The position numbers and the translations under genes are program-made. A DNA stretch of 38,736 nt, taken from assembly GCA_945862505.1 (NCBI GenBank), contig CAMAYJ010000018.1, forward strand, positions 1 through 38,736, written 5' to 3'. The number at the start of each line of letters is the position of its first letter. Positions within the stretch are counted from its first letter, which is position 1. The stretch comes from Bifidobacterium breve. Its GTDB lineage: Bacteria > Actinomycetota > Acidimicrobiia > Acidimicrobiales > Acidimicrobilacustridaceae. Shown piece by piece: positions 1 through 7,704 of this stretch. The notes under the pieces were generated by a model that made no database searches, was not told the origin of the DNA, and saw only the letters and a program-made list of their open reading frames with translations.

Positions 1-20
1 ATGCTCAGAACATCAGGCAT
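1..20 (-). CDS. 5' end of the next gene of the tyrA operon (partial)
   Basis: The tyrA stop codon overlaps a possible ATG in the arrangement TGATG. Six further codons (MPDVLS) stay open to the window edge. Tight overlap of this kind is the rule in this operon, so a following gene is plausible. In related actinobacteria, aroA (EPSP synthase) or cmk often follows tyrA, but six codons cannot identify the product. Confidence 0.3.
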
Positions 21-1117
21 CAGCGTTCTTCGGCCCCATCAAGAGACCGCAACACCGCTTTGTAGCCACGCTCTGTGAGTCCATCACGCAGGATCGTTCC
101 GTTCGCTGCTTCGACCAAAAGGATGACAACTCCTTCGTCGCCCTCCACCGAATGAGCAATCTCGATGTCGGCAATGCTGATATCAAGCTCGGTGGCAATC
201 ATGGTGATTCCGGCCAGAGCACCCTTTTGATCGGCCACGGGGATCCGCAGCTCAGCCAGGTCTTCCGCTCGGGCAAATCGTGCCGGAAGCGCAAGGCGGG
301 CATTGCGAGCACGTTCAAGCACAGCAACCAGCCCATCACGATCGCCTTCTTCAACAATCTGGCGAACAGTCGTAAGAGTTAATAGCAAGCGATCAAGTTC
401 CGCCACTATTGCATCGCGATTTTCAGCACAAATATCAGGCCAGATACCTGGATGACTCGCGGCGATGCGAGTCATGTCGCGAAACCCTCCGGCGGCCAAA
501 CGCAACAGGCCCCGGTGTTCGCTCGAACGTTCGTCGGCCAGGCCCATAAGGCTCGCTGCGGTGAGGTGGGGAACATGCGAGACAATTGCGACCATCGAGT
601 CGTGTCGCTCGGGCGGCAGTGAAACAACTTCCGCTCCGAAACCAGAAACAACTGCACGAACCGTCGCCAACGCATCGTCATCAGTCGTATCGACCGGCGT
701 GAGAACCCATGTGCGTCCTTCAAAGAGATCTAGGCGTGCGCCGTCGACGCCCTCTTGCTCGGACCCTGCCATCGGGTGGCCGCCAATGAAGCGCGAATTA
801 CTCATAAGCGATAGCAAGGGCGTTTTCACGCTTCCGACATCAGTGACCAGCCCATCGGTATCTCGAAGTGCGATCGCGACCTCGTCAGCGATTGCCCCAA
901 CTGGGGTCGCCACGAAAGTGAGGTCGATATCAGCAACAAAACCATCGGGGGCAATGGAGTCGATAGCCCCCACCGCAAGAGCGCGTTCAAGACATTCAGG
1001 GGAACGATCCCGCCCGACGACGAGCCAACCGGATTCCCGGAGTCTCTGACCAATCGAACCGCCGATGAGCCCAACACCCACGATCAGGGCGGATTGCTTC
1101 GATGCAGTTGGGCTCAC
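20..1117 (-). CDS. tyrA: Prephenate dehydrogenase with C-terminal ACT domain
   Basis: This enzyme carries out NAD(P)-dependent oxidative decarboxylation of prephenate to 4-hydroxyphenylpyruvate in tyrosine synthesis, in the cytoplasm. The N-terminus has the Rossmann dinucleotide motif GVGLIGGSIG. The centre carries the family segments GGHPMAGSEQEG and VSHVPHLTAASLMGLA. The last 70 or so residues (from about ELRIPVADQKGALAGIT) look like an ACT domain, usually the site of tyrosine feedback. I place the start at the GTG at 1117, giving 365 aa: it has a GGAG ribosome site 7 nt upstream and lies 4 nt after the aroH stop. An in-frame ATG at 1171 would overlap aroH by 50 nt and has no such site. The gene is last but one in scpA-scpB-rluB-aroH-tyrA, so the two chorismate-branch enzymes are probably translated from one message. 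Confidence 0.95.
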   Translation of the reverse strand: MSPTASKQSALIVGVGLIGGSIGQRLRESGWLVVGRDRSPECLERALAVGAIDSIAPDGFVADIDLTFVATPVGAIADEVAIALRDTDGLVTDVGSVKTPLLSLMSNSRFIGGHPMAGSEQEGVDGARLDLFEGRTWVLTPVDTTDDDALATVRAVVSGFGAEVVSLPPERHDSMVAIVSHVPHLTAASLMGLADERSSEHRGLLRLAAGGFRDMTRIAASHPGIWPDICAENRDAIVAELDRLLLTLTTVRQIVEEGDRDGLVAVLERARNARLALPARFARAEDLAELRIPVADQKGALAGITMIATELDISIADIEIAHSVEGDEGVVILLVEAANGTILRDGLTERGYKAVLRSLDGAEER

Positions 1118-1121
1118 GACG

Positions 1122-1490
1122 TCACTCCGGGAGGTCGTCGCGCAGACCGCTTGCGCCTTCGAGGTACACATGACGCAGGTCTGATCGAGACACGGTAGTA
1201 GTCAGATGCATCAGGACACGGATACAAAGTGGCGTTGCGCCTTCAATATCGAGCTCTCGAGCACAGATCAGCGGGATATCTCCGAAACCAATGTCACGAG
1301 CTGCCGACGCAGGGAACATCGAATGAATGTCGCCGGTGGCCGTGAACAGGACGCTAATGATGTCGTCATGGTTCACACCGTTGCGCTCGAGCATCTGCTC
1401 GAGAAGTTCAATTGTTCGCGTCCGAATCTGATCGGTCGTGTCGCTCTCAATTGTTGTTGCGCCACGAAGCGCCCGAACTGCAGAAGTCAC
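1122..1490 (-). CDS. aroH: Chorismate mutase, AroH type
   Basis: This 122 aa protein converts chorismate to prephenate, the step before the adjacent prephenate dehydrogenase. It has the full length of the monofunctional AroH (trimeric, Bacillus-type) family and not the helical AroQ fold. It keeps the N-terminal RALRGATTIE segment, whose Arg belongs to the active site in this family, then LFTATGDIHSMFPASAAR, the VPLICARELD-like stretch, and an Arg in CIRVLMH near the C-terminus. The start is a GTG at 1490 preceded by AGGA at about 8 nt. It lies 23 nt after rluB and 4 nt before the preferred tyrA start. Its pairing with tyrA suggests channelled expression towards tyrosine and phenylalanine. Confidence 0.95.
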   Translation of the reverse strand: MTSAVRALRGATTIESDTTDQIRTRTIELLEQMLERNGVNHDDIISVLFTATGDIHSMFPASAARDIGFGDIPLICARELDIEGATPLCIRVLMHLTTTVSRSDLRHVYLEGASGLRDDLPE

Positions 1491-1513
1491 GGTCTGATCC
1501 TAGAGGGGTGATG

Positions 1514-2263
1514 TCACTTCGCTGAAGGTGTTTCCTTCGAGCGGGGAATGGCCGCCTTTTCCAATGAGCGAAGCTCAGGCCCCGTCAAGGGTCGCCATTC
1601 GCCCGGTTTCAACTTCCTATCGGCCAATGGTCCGATCCTCGTACGAATGAGACGGAGCACCGGATGCCCAACCGCATCGCACATTCTTCGGATCTGGCGG
1701 TTACGGCCCTCATGGATCGTGAGGCGGAGAATTCCGGGGCCAACCAGTGCAGCCTTGGCCGGTGCAGTGAGCCCATCTTCGAGTTCCACGCCCTCCCGAA
1801 GTATGCGAAGTTCGCCGCGAGTCGGCTCACCCTCAACATGGGCGATGTATTCCTTCTCGACACCGAACGACGGGTGAGTCAGTCGGTGGGCGAGATCTCC
1901 ATCATTGGTGAGCAGCAGGAGACCTTCTGTATCCATGTCAAGGCGGCCTACGGGAAACACGCGCGGTTCCTCAGGAACAAGTTCAAGAACAGTCGGACGG
2001 CCGTGCGGATCGTCGGCGGTAGTGATCACGCCAACCGGCTTATTCATCAGGAGATGCACAAGCCCTGGTCGGACCCCGATGATGACGCCGTTGATTGCAA
2101 CCACATCGTTATCGGCATCGACACGACGGCCCAACACCGCTACCTCACCATTAACAGTGATGGCACCTTCGGCGATCAGGTCCTCACAGATCCTTCGGCT
2201 TCCGATTCCTATACGAGCGAGAACCTTTTGCAGACGCTCCCCCACTCGATCCTCGTCGTTCAC
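1514..2263 (-). CDS. rluB: 23S rRNA pseudouridine synthase, RluB/RsuA family
   Basis: This protein isomerises a uridine of 23S rRNA (U2605 in the E. coli numbering for RluB). Residues about 8-55 form the S4 RNA-binding domain (ERLQKVLARIGIGSRR). The catalytic domain follows, with the family motif PVGRLDMDTEGLLLLTNDG, whose first Asp is the expected nucleophile, and the later HEGRNRQIRRMCDAVGHPV signature. Length (249 aa) is normal. The GTG start overlaps the scpB stop as GTGA, implying translational coupling. The scpA-scpB-rluB order is widespread in Gram-positive bacteria. A sister RsuA or RluE assignment cannot be excluded from sequence alone, but synteny favours RluB. Confidence 0.93.
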   Translation of the reverse strand: MNDEDRVGERLQKVLARIGIGSRRICEDLIAEGAITVNGEVAVLGRRVDADNDVVAINGVIIGVRPGLVHLLMNKPVGVITTADDPHGRPTVLELVPEEPRVFPVGRLDMDTEGLLLLTNDGDLAHRLTHPSFGVEKEYIAHVEGEPTRGELRILREGVELEDGLTAPAKAALVGPGILRLTIHEGRNRQIRRMCDAVGHPVLRLIRTRIGPLADRKLKPGEWRPLTGPELRSLEKAAIPRSKETPSAK

Positions 2264-2922
2264 CCTTTTCCGTCCCCGTCGAGCAAGTCGCCCAACGAAG
2301 GTCGAACACTTTGACTACCTTCGGCCAACGCTTCTTCAGCGAATCTCAGCTCGGCTTCGGCTGAATCCACTCGGAGCCCGATCTCTAACGCTTCGACAAC
2401 ATCGGCACCGGGCACGAAATCGGCGATTGAGGGAAGCTGCGAAAGAGAATCGAGACCCATCTTCATGAGGAACTCTGGAGTGGTACCGAACATCACCGCT
2501 TGGCCGGGCCCTGGATCGCGAGCAACTTCGCCGATGTAACCGCGTTGTTCCAAAGTGCGCACAACACTGTCGACACTCACTCCTCGAATCGAAGCGATCT
2601 GAGCACGGCTGATGGGCTGCTTGTAAGCAACAATCGCCAGCGTTTCAAGCGCTGCTGCTGAAAGTTTTGCGGACTGGCCTTCGAGAACGAATTGCTCGAT
2701 GTACGGGGCTTGATCAGGGTGACTTTGATAGCGCCAACCACCAGCAACTCTCACCAACTGAAACCCTCGCTGCTCAGCGGCGTACTCACCAGCAAGTTCA
2801 GCTAACAACGCGTCGACTCGATCAGCAGCAAGACTAGTTAACTGCGAAAGCATCTCGGTAGGAACAGGGGTGTCGGCGACCATGATGATCGCTTCGAGTG
2901 CTCGCTTGTTGTCGGCAGACAT
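2260..2922 (-). CDS. scpB: Segregation and condensation protein B
   Basis: ScpB is the winged-helix kite subunit that dimerises on the ScpA kleisin and regulates the SMC condensin in chromosome compaction and segregation. The protein (220 aa) has two winged-helix domains. The second carries the family hallmark LAIVAYKQPISRAQIASIRGV, followed by GRARDPGPG-like and FGTTPEFL segments (here VARDPGPGQAVMFGTTPEFL). I chose the ATG at 2922 because AAGGG lies about 7 nt upstream and it follows the scpA stop by 10 nt. The longer in-frame extension upstream runs through scpA in another frame and is spurious. The C-terminal 40 or so residues are acidic and probably disordered. Confidence 0.95.
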   Translation of the reverse strand: MSADNKRALEAIIMVADTPVPTEMLSQLTSLAADRVDALLAELAGEYAAEQRGFQLVRVAGGWRYQSHPDQAPYIEQFVLEGQSAKLSAAALETLAIVAYKQPISRAQIASIRGVSVDSVVRTLEQRGYIGEVARDPGPGQAVMFGTTPEFLMKMGLDSLSQLPSIADFVPGADVVEALEIGLRVDSAEAELRFAEEALAEGSQSVRPSLGDLLDGDGKG

Positions 2923-2932
2923 GGTGAACCCT

Positions 2933-3712
2933 TTAGCCGTCGTAGGTGTCGATGCCGGCGAGATCCGCCACACCGAGGGCCGGAGATCCGACCCAAATGA
3001 TTTCGATGTCGCCGAATGAGGCCGGTTGATCGAGTTCGATAAAGCCTTGCTTGAATAGTTCAAGCACCGCCAGGAACCGCACGACAATTTCGAGTCGCTC
3101 CACAAGTGATTCGGTGAGACGACGGAACGAGACGCGCCCAAACCGTGGGAGTTCATCGATCAGTTCCTCAACTGCTTCGCCAACACTGACCCGAACGCTA
3201 TGAATATGTTCGATGCTGACGGTCGGCACGAGCTTGGGGGTCATCGCTCGGATATAGGCGGCTCTCACATCGTCGATATCGACGCCCTCGAGTAAGTCGG
3301 GGGCGAGTTCGAGGTAGCGCTCATCGAGGCCCGCCCGTCGAGGAACACACAACGCGGCGTTGTCGAAAAGGTCAGAAAGAACATGCGCCGCATCCTTGAA
3401 GGTCTTGCAATCGAGGAGGCGTGCAATAAGAAGGTCTCGTTCTTCCCACAACGAAAACTCATCGTCGAGATCGAAGTCGGTGTCGTCCGGCAGCAAACGC
3501 TTGCACTTGAGCTCGACCAGCGTGGCGGCAATCAGCAGAAATTCCGTCGTGATCTCGAGATCGACGCGATCCATCTTGTCGATCTCGACGAGGTAGGCAT
3601 CGACGATGCGCGCAAGCGAGATCTCGTAGAGGTCAACCTGCTCGCGCAGAATGAGGTGAAGCAGCAGGTCGAAGGGACCCTCGAAGACTGACGTCTGGAC
3701 CTCGTATGGCAC
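2933..3712 (-). CDS. scpA: Segregation and condensation protein A (kleisin)
   Basis: ScpA bridges the SMC head domains and, together with ScpB, closes the condensin ring. The N-terminus FEGPFDLLLHLI and the following YEISLARIVDAYL helix are the typical SMC-neck-binding part. The C-terminal winged helix (about 190-250: VVRFLAVLELFKQGFIEL) binds the SMC cap. The 259 aa length is typical. The GTG start at 3712 has no strong ribosome site; the frame is open only a little further upstream, so a slightly different start is possible. It is the first gene of a minus-strand operon divergent from trpS, so its promoter must lie in the 82-bp region shared with trpS. Confidence 0.94.
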   Translation of the reverse strand: MPYEVQTSVFEGPFDLLLHLILREQVDLYEISLARIVDAYLVEIDKMDRVDLEITTEFLLIAATLVELKCKRLLPDDTDFDLDDEFSLWEERDLLIARLLDCKTFKDAAHVLSDLFDNAALCVPRRAGLDERYLELAPDLLEGVDIDDVRAAYIRAMTPKLVPTVSIEHIHSVRVSVGEAVEELIDELPRFGRVSFRRLTESLVERLEIVVRFLAVLELFKQGFIELDQPASFGDIEIIWVGSPALGVADLAGIDTYDG

Positions 3713-3750
3713 GGACCCACGTTAGAGGGGTCTAGGGGCACCAAAGTGCA

Positions 3751-3782
3751 TAGAGGTCCCGAGCTATGGCCACGGACCTCTA
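3751..3782. promoter_or_regulatory. Perfect 9-bp inverted repeat in the scpA/trpS divergent region
   Basis: TAGAGGTCC (3751-3759) and GGACCTCTA (3774-3782) are perfect inverted copies separated by 14 nt, ending 12 nt before the trpS start. A smaller GCAC-CAAA-GTGC hairpin lies just upstream at 3738-3749. No T-tract follows, so it does not look like an intrinsic terminator. It could be an operator for the divergent promoters or a hairpin in the trpS leader. Function is inferred only from position and symmetry. Confidence 0.35.
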
Positions 3783-3794
3783 GCATCGGCGCTC

Positions 3795-4778
3795 ATGACG
3801 CGTGTCTTCTCGGGCATCAAGCCCACCGGTCCGGTCCAGCTTGGCAACCTCCTCGGAGCGCTCCGCCACTGGGTTACCGATCAGGACGAGGCCGACACGA
3901 TTTTCTGTGTCGTTGATCTGCACGCCCTGACCGTTCCCCAAGACCCGGTTGAACTGCGAGCTCGGACCCTCGAACTCGCGCAGTTACTCATTGCTATTGG
4001 GATCGATCCAGCCCGAACAACTCTTTTTGTCCAGAGCCATGTTCCCGAACACGCTGAACTTTCCTGGCTCATGGAATGCACTGCAGCCTTCGGAGAATTG
4101 CGGCGCATGACCCAGTTCAAGGACAAAAGCGACAGTTCCGAGTTCATCTCGGCTGGTCTCTTTACCTATCCGGCTCTCATGGCTGCGGATATTCTGCTTT
4201 ACGACACCGACCGCGTTCCTGTCGGCGACGATCAACGCCAGCATCTTGAATTGTCACGAGATCTCGCCATTCGATTCAACAGCAGGTACGGCGACACCTT
4301 TATTGTTCCCGAGGCAGCGATCGCAAAAATCGGCGCTCGCGTCATGGACCTTCAGCATCCCGACAAGAAAATGTCCAAGTCGGAAGACTCACCCCAGGGC
4401 ACGATCCTCGTACTCGAAGATCTCGATGCGGTCGCAAAGAAGATCAAACGAGCCGTTACCGACACCGATACCGACGTTCGCTTCGATATTGCAGAAAAGC
4501 CTGGTGTTTCGAACCTTCTCTCAATTCTGAGCGCGTGCACCGGCACTGCTCCCGAAGAATTGGCCGATTCCTACACACGCTATGGGGATCTCAAAACTGC
4601 GGTTGCCGAGGCCGTCGTCGAAACGTTGCGACCGATCCAAGAACGTTTCGCAGAGCTCACGTCCGACCCAACCGGCACGGCATCGATTCTCGCCGCTGGT
4701 GCCGAAAAGGCGCGAGCGATTGCCGGGCCCGTCCTTGAACGGGCCCGAACAAATATCGGTCTGTTACCACCGAACTAA
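3795..4778 (+). CDS. trpS: Tryptophanyl-tRNA synthetase
   Basis: This enzyme charges tRNA-Trp with tryptophan. It is a class I synthetase of 327 aa, the usual bacterial size. The HIGH-equivalent is PTGPVQLGNLLGAL at residues 10-23; the QLGN form parallels the TIGN of the E. coli enzyme. The KMSKS loop is intact at 191-195. Between them are the conserved YPALMAADILLYD and VPVGDDQRQHLELSRD segments that bind tryptophan and ATP. It stands alone, divergent from scpA and convergent with the next gene, and has an inverted repeat just before its ATG. Confidence 0.97.
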   Translation: MTRVFSGIKPTGPVQLGNLLGALRHWVTDQDEADTIFCVVDLHALTVPQDPVELRARTLELAQLLIAIGIDPARTTLFVQSHVPEHAELSWLMECTAAFGELRRMTQFKDKSDSSEFISAGLFTYPALMAADILLYDTDRVPVGDDQRQHLELSRDLAIRFNSRYGDTFIVPEAAIAKIGARVMDLQHPDKKMSKSEDSPQGTILVLEDLDAVAKKIKRAVTDTDTDVRFDIAEKPGVSNLLSILSACTGTAPEELADSYTRYGDLKTAVAEAVVETLRPIQERFAELTSDPTGTASILAAGAEKARAIAGPVLERARTNIGLLPPN

Positions 4779-4798
4779 GCGAAGCGAAATCTTTGCGC

Positions 4799-5917
4799 TC
4801 AGGGAGCCATCGATCCGCCGTTGGCGAAACCTGATGGCGTGTGGCGGCCGGCGCAGGAGTGCTCAAACAAACCGTAACCGACTTTTCCGTCGAGTGTTGC
4901 CTCACCCACGTGATCGAGAATGCTGTATTGCGTAGCGATCATGATTCCAGGGTCCGACTGATCCGTAAGGTCATAGGTGGCGGTTTCGATCCAGTCGCGA
5001 CCGCGCCACACACCGTGTGTCCACTGCGGGTCGGGACCGTAACCGCAACCAGCGGAAAGAGCGACATGACCGAGGCACTCCACCTCAACAACGAGCGGTG
5101 AACCATCAGCCGCTTGCGCTGTGATCGTTGCCGACTCCGGAATACGCGTGCCTGACCGATAGTTGATGTCGTACTTCGGATAGCCGAGGGGCTCAACGCG
5201 TCCGTCGGGCCAAATGCGAAGCGCGTCGTTCAACGTGCGCAAACCATCCCCATCTTCTTGGGCAATAAACACCAGAGCGAAATCGTCAAAGCGAAGCGGC
5301 ACGTAGATCCAGTAGAAGCCGCCATCGGCTTTCGGTTCAGCAACCCAGCGGCCTGCTGGTTCAGGTTCACCAACTGGTCGAATACCCCATGAACGGTCGC
5401 GAGTGCCGACCCATGTGGCGGGGTCAACGATGATCTCTTCACCCTTGACTCGAATGAATCCTTCCCAAGTACCGACCTGAGCGAAGCGTTGCGCGTCGAG
5501 CATGATCTTTGCCCCATTGCGCGAAACGTGTGGCGACTCATCAACAGCAGGGAACGATCCCCGCCAGTGAAGATCGAGCTCAAATTCTTGGGCCTTACCG
5601 TCACACGTAATTCGAAGTTCGTTTAGAGGATCGATCACTTCAATCCGATACGGGCCAACCTGCTGGATCATGCGATCAGAACCAAGGACATCAGACATGC
5701 GGATGGTGTGCTGCAGATCGCCGCGACGGATACACGCGAAAGCGTCGGTTACTCCGAGGTTCGGATATTGACCGAGACCGGTAATGAGGAACACCTCACC
5801 AGAACGATCGTGCGCGTTCCAATACGAACGGTCATAGAAGTTGCGATCACTGGAAGCTGCATGCGCGAGGGAATAGGGCGCTTGGTGCAGTGGAAATTCA
5901 TCGGCAGGAATCGGCAT
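4799..5917 (-). CDS. Conserved actinobacterial protein of unknown function
   Basis: I do not recognise a biochemical function. The 372 aa protein has no signal peptide, no membrane segment and no catalytic motif I can name. It is rich in beta-prone, aromatic stretches (for example GRWVAEPKADGGFYWIYVP and TWVGTRDRSWGIRPV), which suggests a lipocalin-like or double beta-barrel fold. It resembles the uncharacterised proteins that many mycobacteria and relatives carry near lipid or steroid genes (DUF7064/DUF7065 type), but that is from memory and uncertain. The start is well supported: GGGAG sits 6 nt before the ATG. It is a single-gene unit, convergent with trpS (20-nt gap). Confidence 0.8.
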   Translation of the reverse strand: MPIPADEFPLHQAPYSLAHAASSDRNFYDRSYWNAHDRSGEVFLITGLGQYPNLGVTDAFACIRRGDLQHTIRMSDVLGSDRMIQQVGPYRIEVIDPLNELRITCDGKAQEFELDLHWRGSFPAVDESPHVSRNGAKIMLDAQRFAQVGTWEGFIRVKGEEIIVDPATWVGTRDRSWGIRPVGEPEPAGRWVAEPKADGGFYWIYVPLRFDDFALVFIAQEDGDGLRTLNDALRIWPDGRVEPLGYPKYDINYRSGTRIPESATITAQAADGSPLVVEVECLGHVALSAGCGYGPDPQWTHGVWRGRDWIETATYDLTDQSDPGIMIATQYSILDHVGEATLDGKVGYGLFEHSCAGRHTPSGFANGGSMAP

Positions 5918-6020
5918 TGGTACTCCCCTAGCTCGAAGATGTCTGCACCGGCGGTGCGAGTCAGGCGAACCTTAGAACGACCAGAAGGGCCCGTCGGGAC
6001 GCCTGGCGGATATGGAGCCT

Positions 6021-6039
6021 TCGTAGCCGTCGGCTACGA
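6021..6039. promoter_or_regulatory. Hairpin just upstream of tRNA-Val
   Basis: TCGTAGCC and GGCTACGA form a perfect 8-bp stem with a 3-nt loop, 12 nt before the mature tRNA 5' end. No T-run follows on either strand. It may lie in the tRNA promoter or leader, or be a processing structure; the sequence does not decide. Confidence 0.3.
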
Positions 6040-6051
6040 TCACCGGCCTCA

Positions 6052-6125
6052 GGGCGATTAGCTCAGTTGGCTAGAGCACTGCCTTCACACGGCAGGGGTC
6101 GCTGGTTCGAGTCCAGTATCGCCCA
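6052..6125 (+). tRNA. tRNA-Val (CAC)
   Basis: A full cloverleaf can be drawn. The acceptor stem is GGGCGAT (6052-6058) with ATCGCCC (6118-6124) and discriminator A6125. The anticodon arm is CTGCC-TTCACAC-GGCAG with anticodon CAC at 6086-6088. The T arm is GCTGG-TTCGAGT-CCAGT. No CCA is encoded. The 3' half from 6083 is also one end of a direct repeat whose other copy is at 7705-7748, so this tRNA was used as an integration target. Confidence 0.96.
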
Positions 6126-6126
6126 C
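6083..6126 (+). repeat. attL-like copy of the tRNA-Val 3' half
   Basis: This 44-bp segment runs from the last base of the 5' anticodon stem through the acceptor stem, discriminator and one further base. It matches 7705-7748 at 43 of 44 positions; the only difference is G6111 against T7733 in the T-loop. Crossover in the anticodon-loop sublocation is common for tyrosine recombinases. Confidence 0.85.
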
Positions 6127-6137
6127 TCAAAATTACC

Positions 6138-6174
6138 AAGAGGGACCGCCCATCGTGGCGGTCCCTCTTCTTTT
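6138..6174 (+). terminator. Rho-independent terminator after tRNA-Val
   Basis: AAGAGGGACCGCC (6138-6150) pairs perfectly over 13 bp with 6157-6169 across a 6-nt loop, followed by CTTTTC. It should end the tRNA-Val transcript. A related, less perfect hairpin lies at the same distance after the right tRNA copy (7761-7793). Confidence 0.88.
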
Positions 6175-6226
6175 CCGAACAAAGGGATTCGCTCCGTCCC
6201 ATCGTTCGTCCCACATTCTCAAACGA

Positions 6227-6875
6227 TTACGCGCCGCGCTTCTTTCCGAACTGCACAACATCGCCGCCCTCCGGCCTCAATCCGCGCGCCGATCCTCGCT
6301 CCATCGCGTCGAGCGCACTCGTGACGTGATCCTCTCCAGTCAGAAGAATGTGTCCGTACCGGTCGAGAACGGTCACGACTGAACGATGCCCAGCACGAAC
6401 GGCTATCTCCTTCGGACTCGCCCTGGCCGCGATCCAGAAGGCGACGGCGGTATGTCGGAGGTCGTGGATTCGGAGCGGGTCGAGACCAGCGTCGGTGATC
6501 GCAGGAACTAAGCCCACCATACGGAGCCTCGAATACAATGCCGTCGGGACCGAGACCGGCGGTCTGGCCAAGCAACTCGTCAGCCAAGAATCGAGGGAGA
6601 AGAACGTCGCGGTGACCTGCGCCGGTCTTGGTGTCATGCCACTCGAGCGTTCCGTTCACGTCGACAAGCGTCTGCCCGCCCACCACTTTGCCGGCGAGGA
6701 GATCGAGCCTCGAGCGTCGAAGTCCGAAGAGTTCGCCGGCTCGGAGGCCAGAGTACGCGGCGAGCAAGACTCGGACGCGGAACTGCTCATCGATGCAGTT
6801 CGACATCGATCCGATTCCGGAATCCAACAGGTCAGTTCGAGGCAAAATCGACCTAACGACCTCGACCCAGTGCAA
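6227..6875 (-). pseudogene. Tyrosine recombinase (phage-type integrase), truncated and frameshifted
   Basis: This is the catalytic domain of a site-specific integrase, split over two reading frames. The upstream frame, from about 6875, carries the first catalytic Arg (YSGLRAGELFGL), the beta-hairpin Lys region (DTKTGAGHRDVLLP) and ends usefully near GIVFEAPYGG at about 6515. The downstream frame (to 6227) continues with GLDPLRIHDLRHTA (the HxxR box), the second His in RAGHRSV and the Tyr nucleophile in LDRYGH. Roughly ten residues seem to be missing at the shift. The N-terminal arm-binding and core-binding domains are absent: a stop lies about 50 nt upstream and the divergent SnoaL-like gene begins there. 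All catalytic residues survive but not in one frame, so the gene is probably dead. Its orientation towards the tRNA fits its role in integration. Confidence 0.88.
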
Positions 6876-6927
6876 CGTCGAGCCGTTCCCGGGGGCACGA
6901 ATCGGTTGCAGGACCTACCGTTGGGCA

Positions 6928-7404
6928 ATGAACAAGAAAATCCGCTTTCTCCTCGACCGTCAAGAGATCCGCGACGTGGTCACCCGCTATTTCATCAGCG
7001 CCGATCGGCGGGACTTTGTTTCATTGGTCGACTGTTTCGTGCCCGGCACGCTGGTCGACTACAGCGAACTACTGCCCGTGTCGTCAGGCACTCCAATCGT
7101 CGAGGTCGCAGCAATGATCGATTCTGCGATGAGTGGCCTCTACAGCAATACGCAACACTTCATGGGAAATCATGAATGCATCATCGATGGCGACCGTGCG
7201 GCGGTCGAGACCTATTGTCTGGCCATCCACGAGTACCTCGACGACGCTGTCGACGACGGGACCAGGCCCACAAGCGCACTTCGCTACATCGACCAGTTCG
7301 TCCGGACATCGGACGGTTGGCGCATCGGGCATCGGAAGGCCGTGCGTGACATTGCTCTCCAGTTTCCGCCGCGCGCAGTCACGATGTGGCAGCCCGAGGA
7401 CTAA
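6928..7404 (+). CDS. SnoaL-like / NTF2-fold protein
   Basis: The 158 aa protein begins MNKKIRFLLDRQEIRDVVTR and continues with the sequence pattern of SnoaL-like domains: an N-terminal helix pair (DVVTRYFISADRRDFVSLVDCF), a conserved QHFMGNHECIIDGDRA strand segment, and the final SDGWRIGHRKAV strand. These cone-shaped alpha+beta proteins include polyketide cyclases, ring-hydroxylating dioxygenase small subunits and dehydratases; the substrate here is unknown. I use the ATG at 6928; the longer in-frame opening upstream runs antisense through the integrase remnant. No strong ribosome site is visible. It lies inside the tRNA-Val element and starts where the integrase is cut off, so it is either cargo or was brought in by a later deletion. 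Confidence 0.8.
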   Translation: MNKKIRFLLDRQEIRDVVTRYFISADRRDFVSLVDCFVPGTLVDYSELLPVSSGTPIVEVAAMIDSAMSGLYSNTQHFMGNHECIIDGDRAAVETYCLAIHEYLDDAVDDGTRPTSALRYIDQFVRTSDGWRIGHRKAVRDIALQFPPRAVTMWQPED

Positions 7405-7704
7405 CTCGAACACCATTGAAGCCACGCAGGCGAGATACTCGGTGGCAACGCTGAGCACACGATCGCTGACTTGCTGAGATAATTGCGGCACCATCTGGTC
7501 GAAGAGCTCTTCAGGGTCTTGCGGAGACGGCATTGCTGCAAGGTACACAGCAAGCGGACGCCGGGAAATCGGCCAGCGGACCTCCCAGCAGTCCAACATC
7601 GGTCCAACACAACGCCCACAAACGATGAGAAGCGTTCACCTATGAAATCGCTGATCCGTTGAGATACGTCAACTAGTGAGAAGTGTTCGCAAACGTTGCC
7701 GACG

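Noticed and set aside
465-1049. Long plus-strand open frame across tyrA (194 codons)
   Set aside because: It lies antisense to a clear tyrA; its Arg/Ser-rich composition is typical of a shadow frame.
3713-3794. A T-box riboswitch before trpS
   Set aside because: The leader is too short and lacks a T-box sequence and terminator; only simple inverted repeats are visible.
7084-7599. 171-codon minus-strand open frame at the right of the SnoaL-like gene
   Set aside because: Most of it is antisense to that gene. Only the part from 7533 to about 7405 could be coding, and I see no family or ribosome site.
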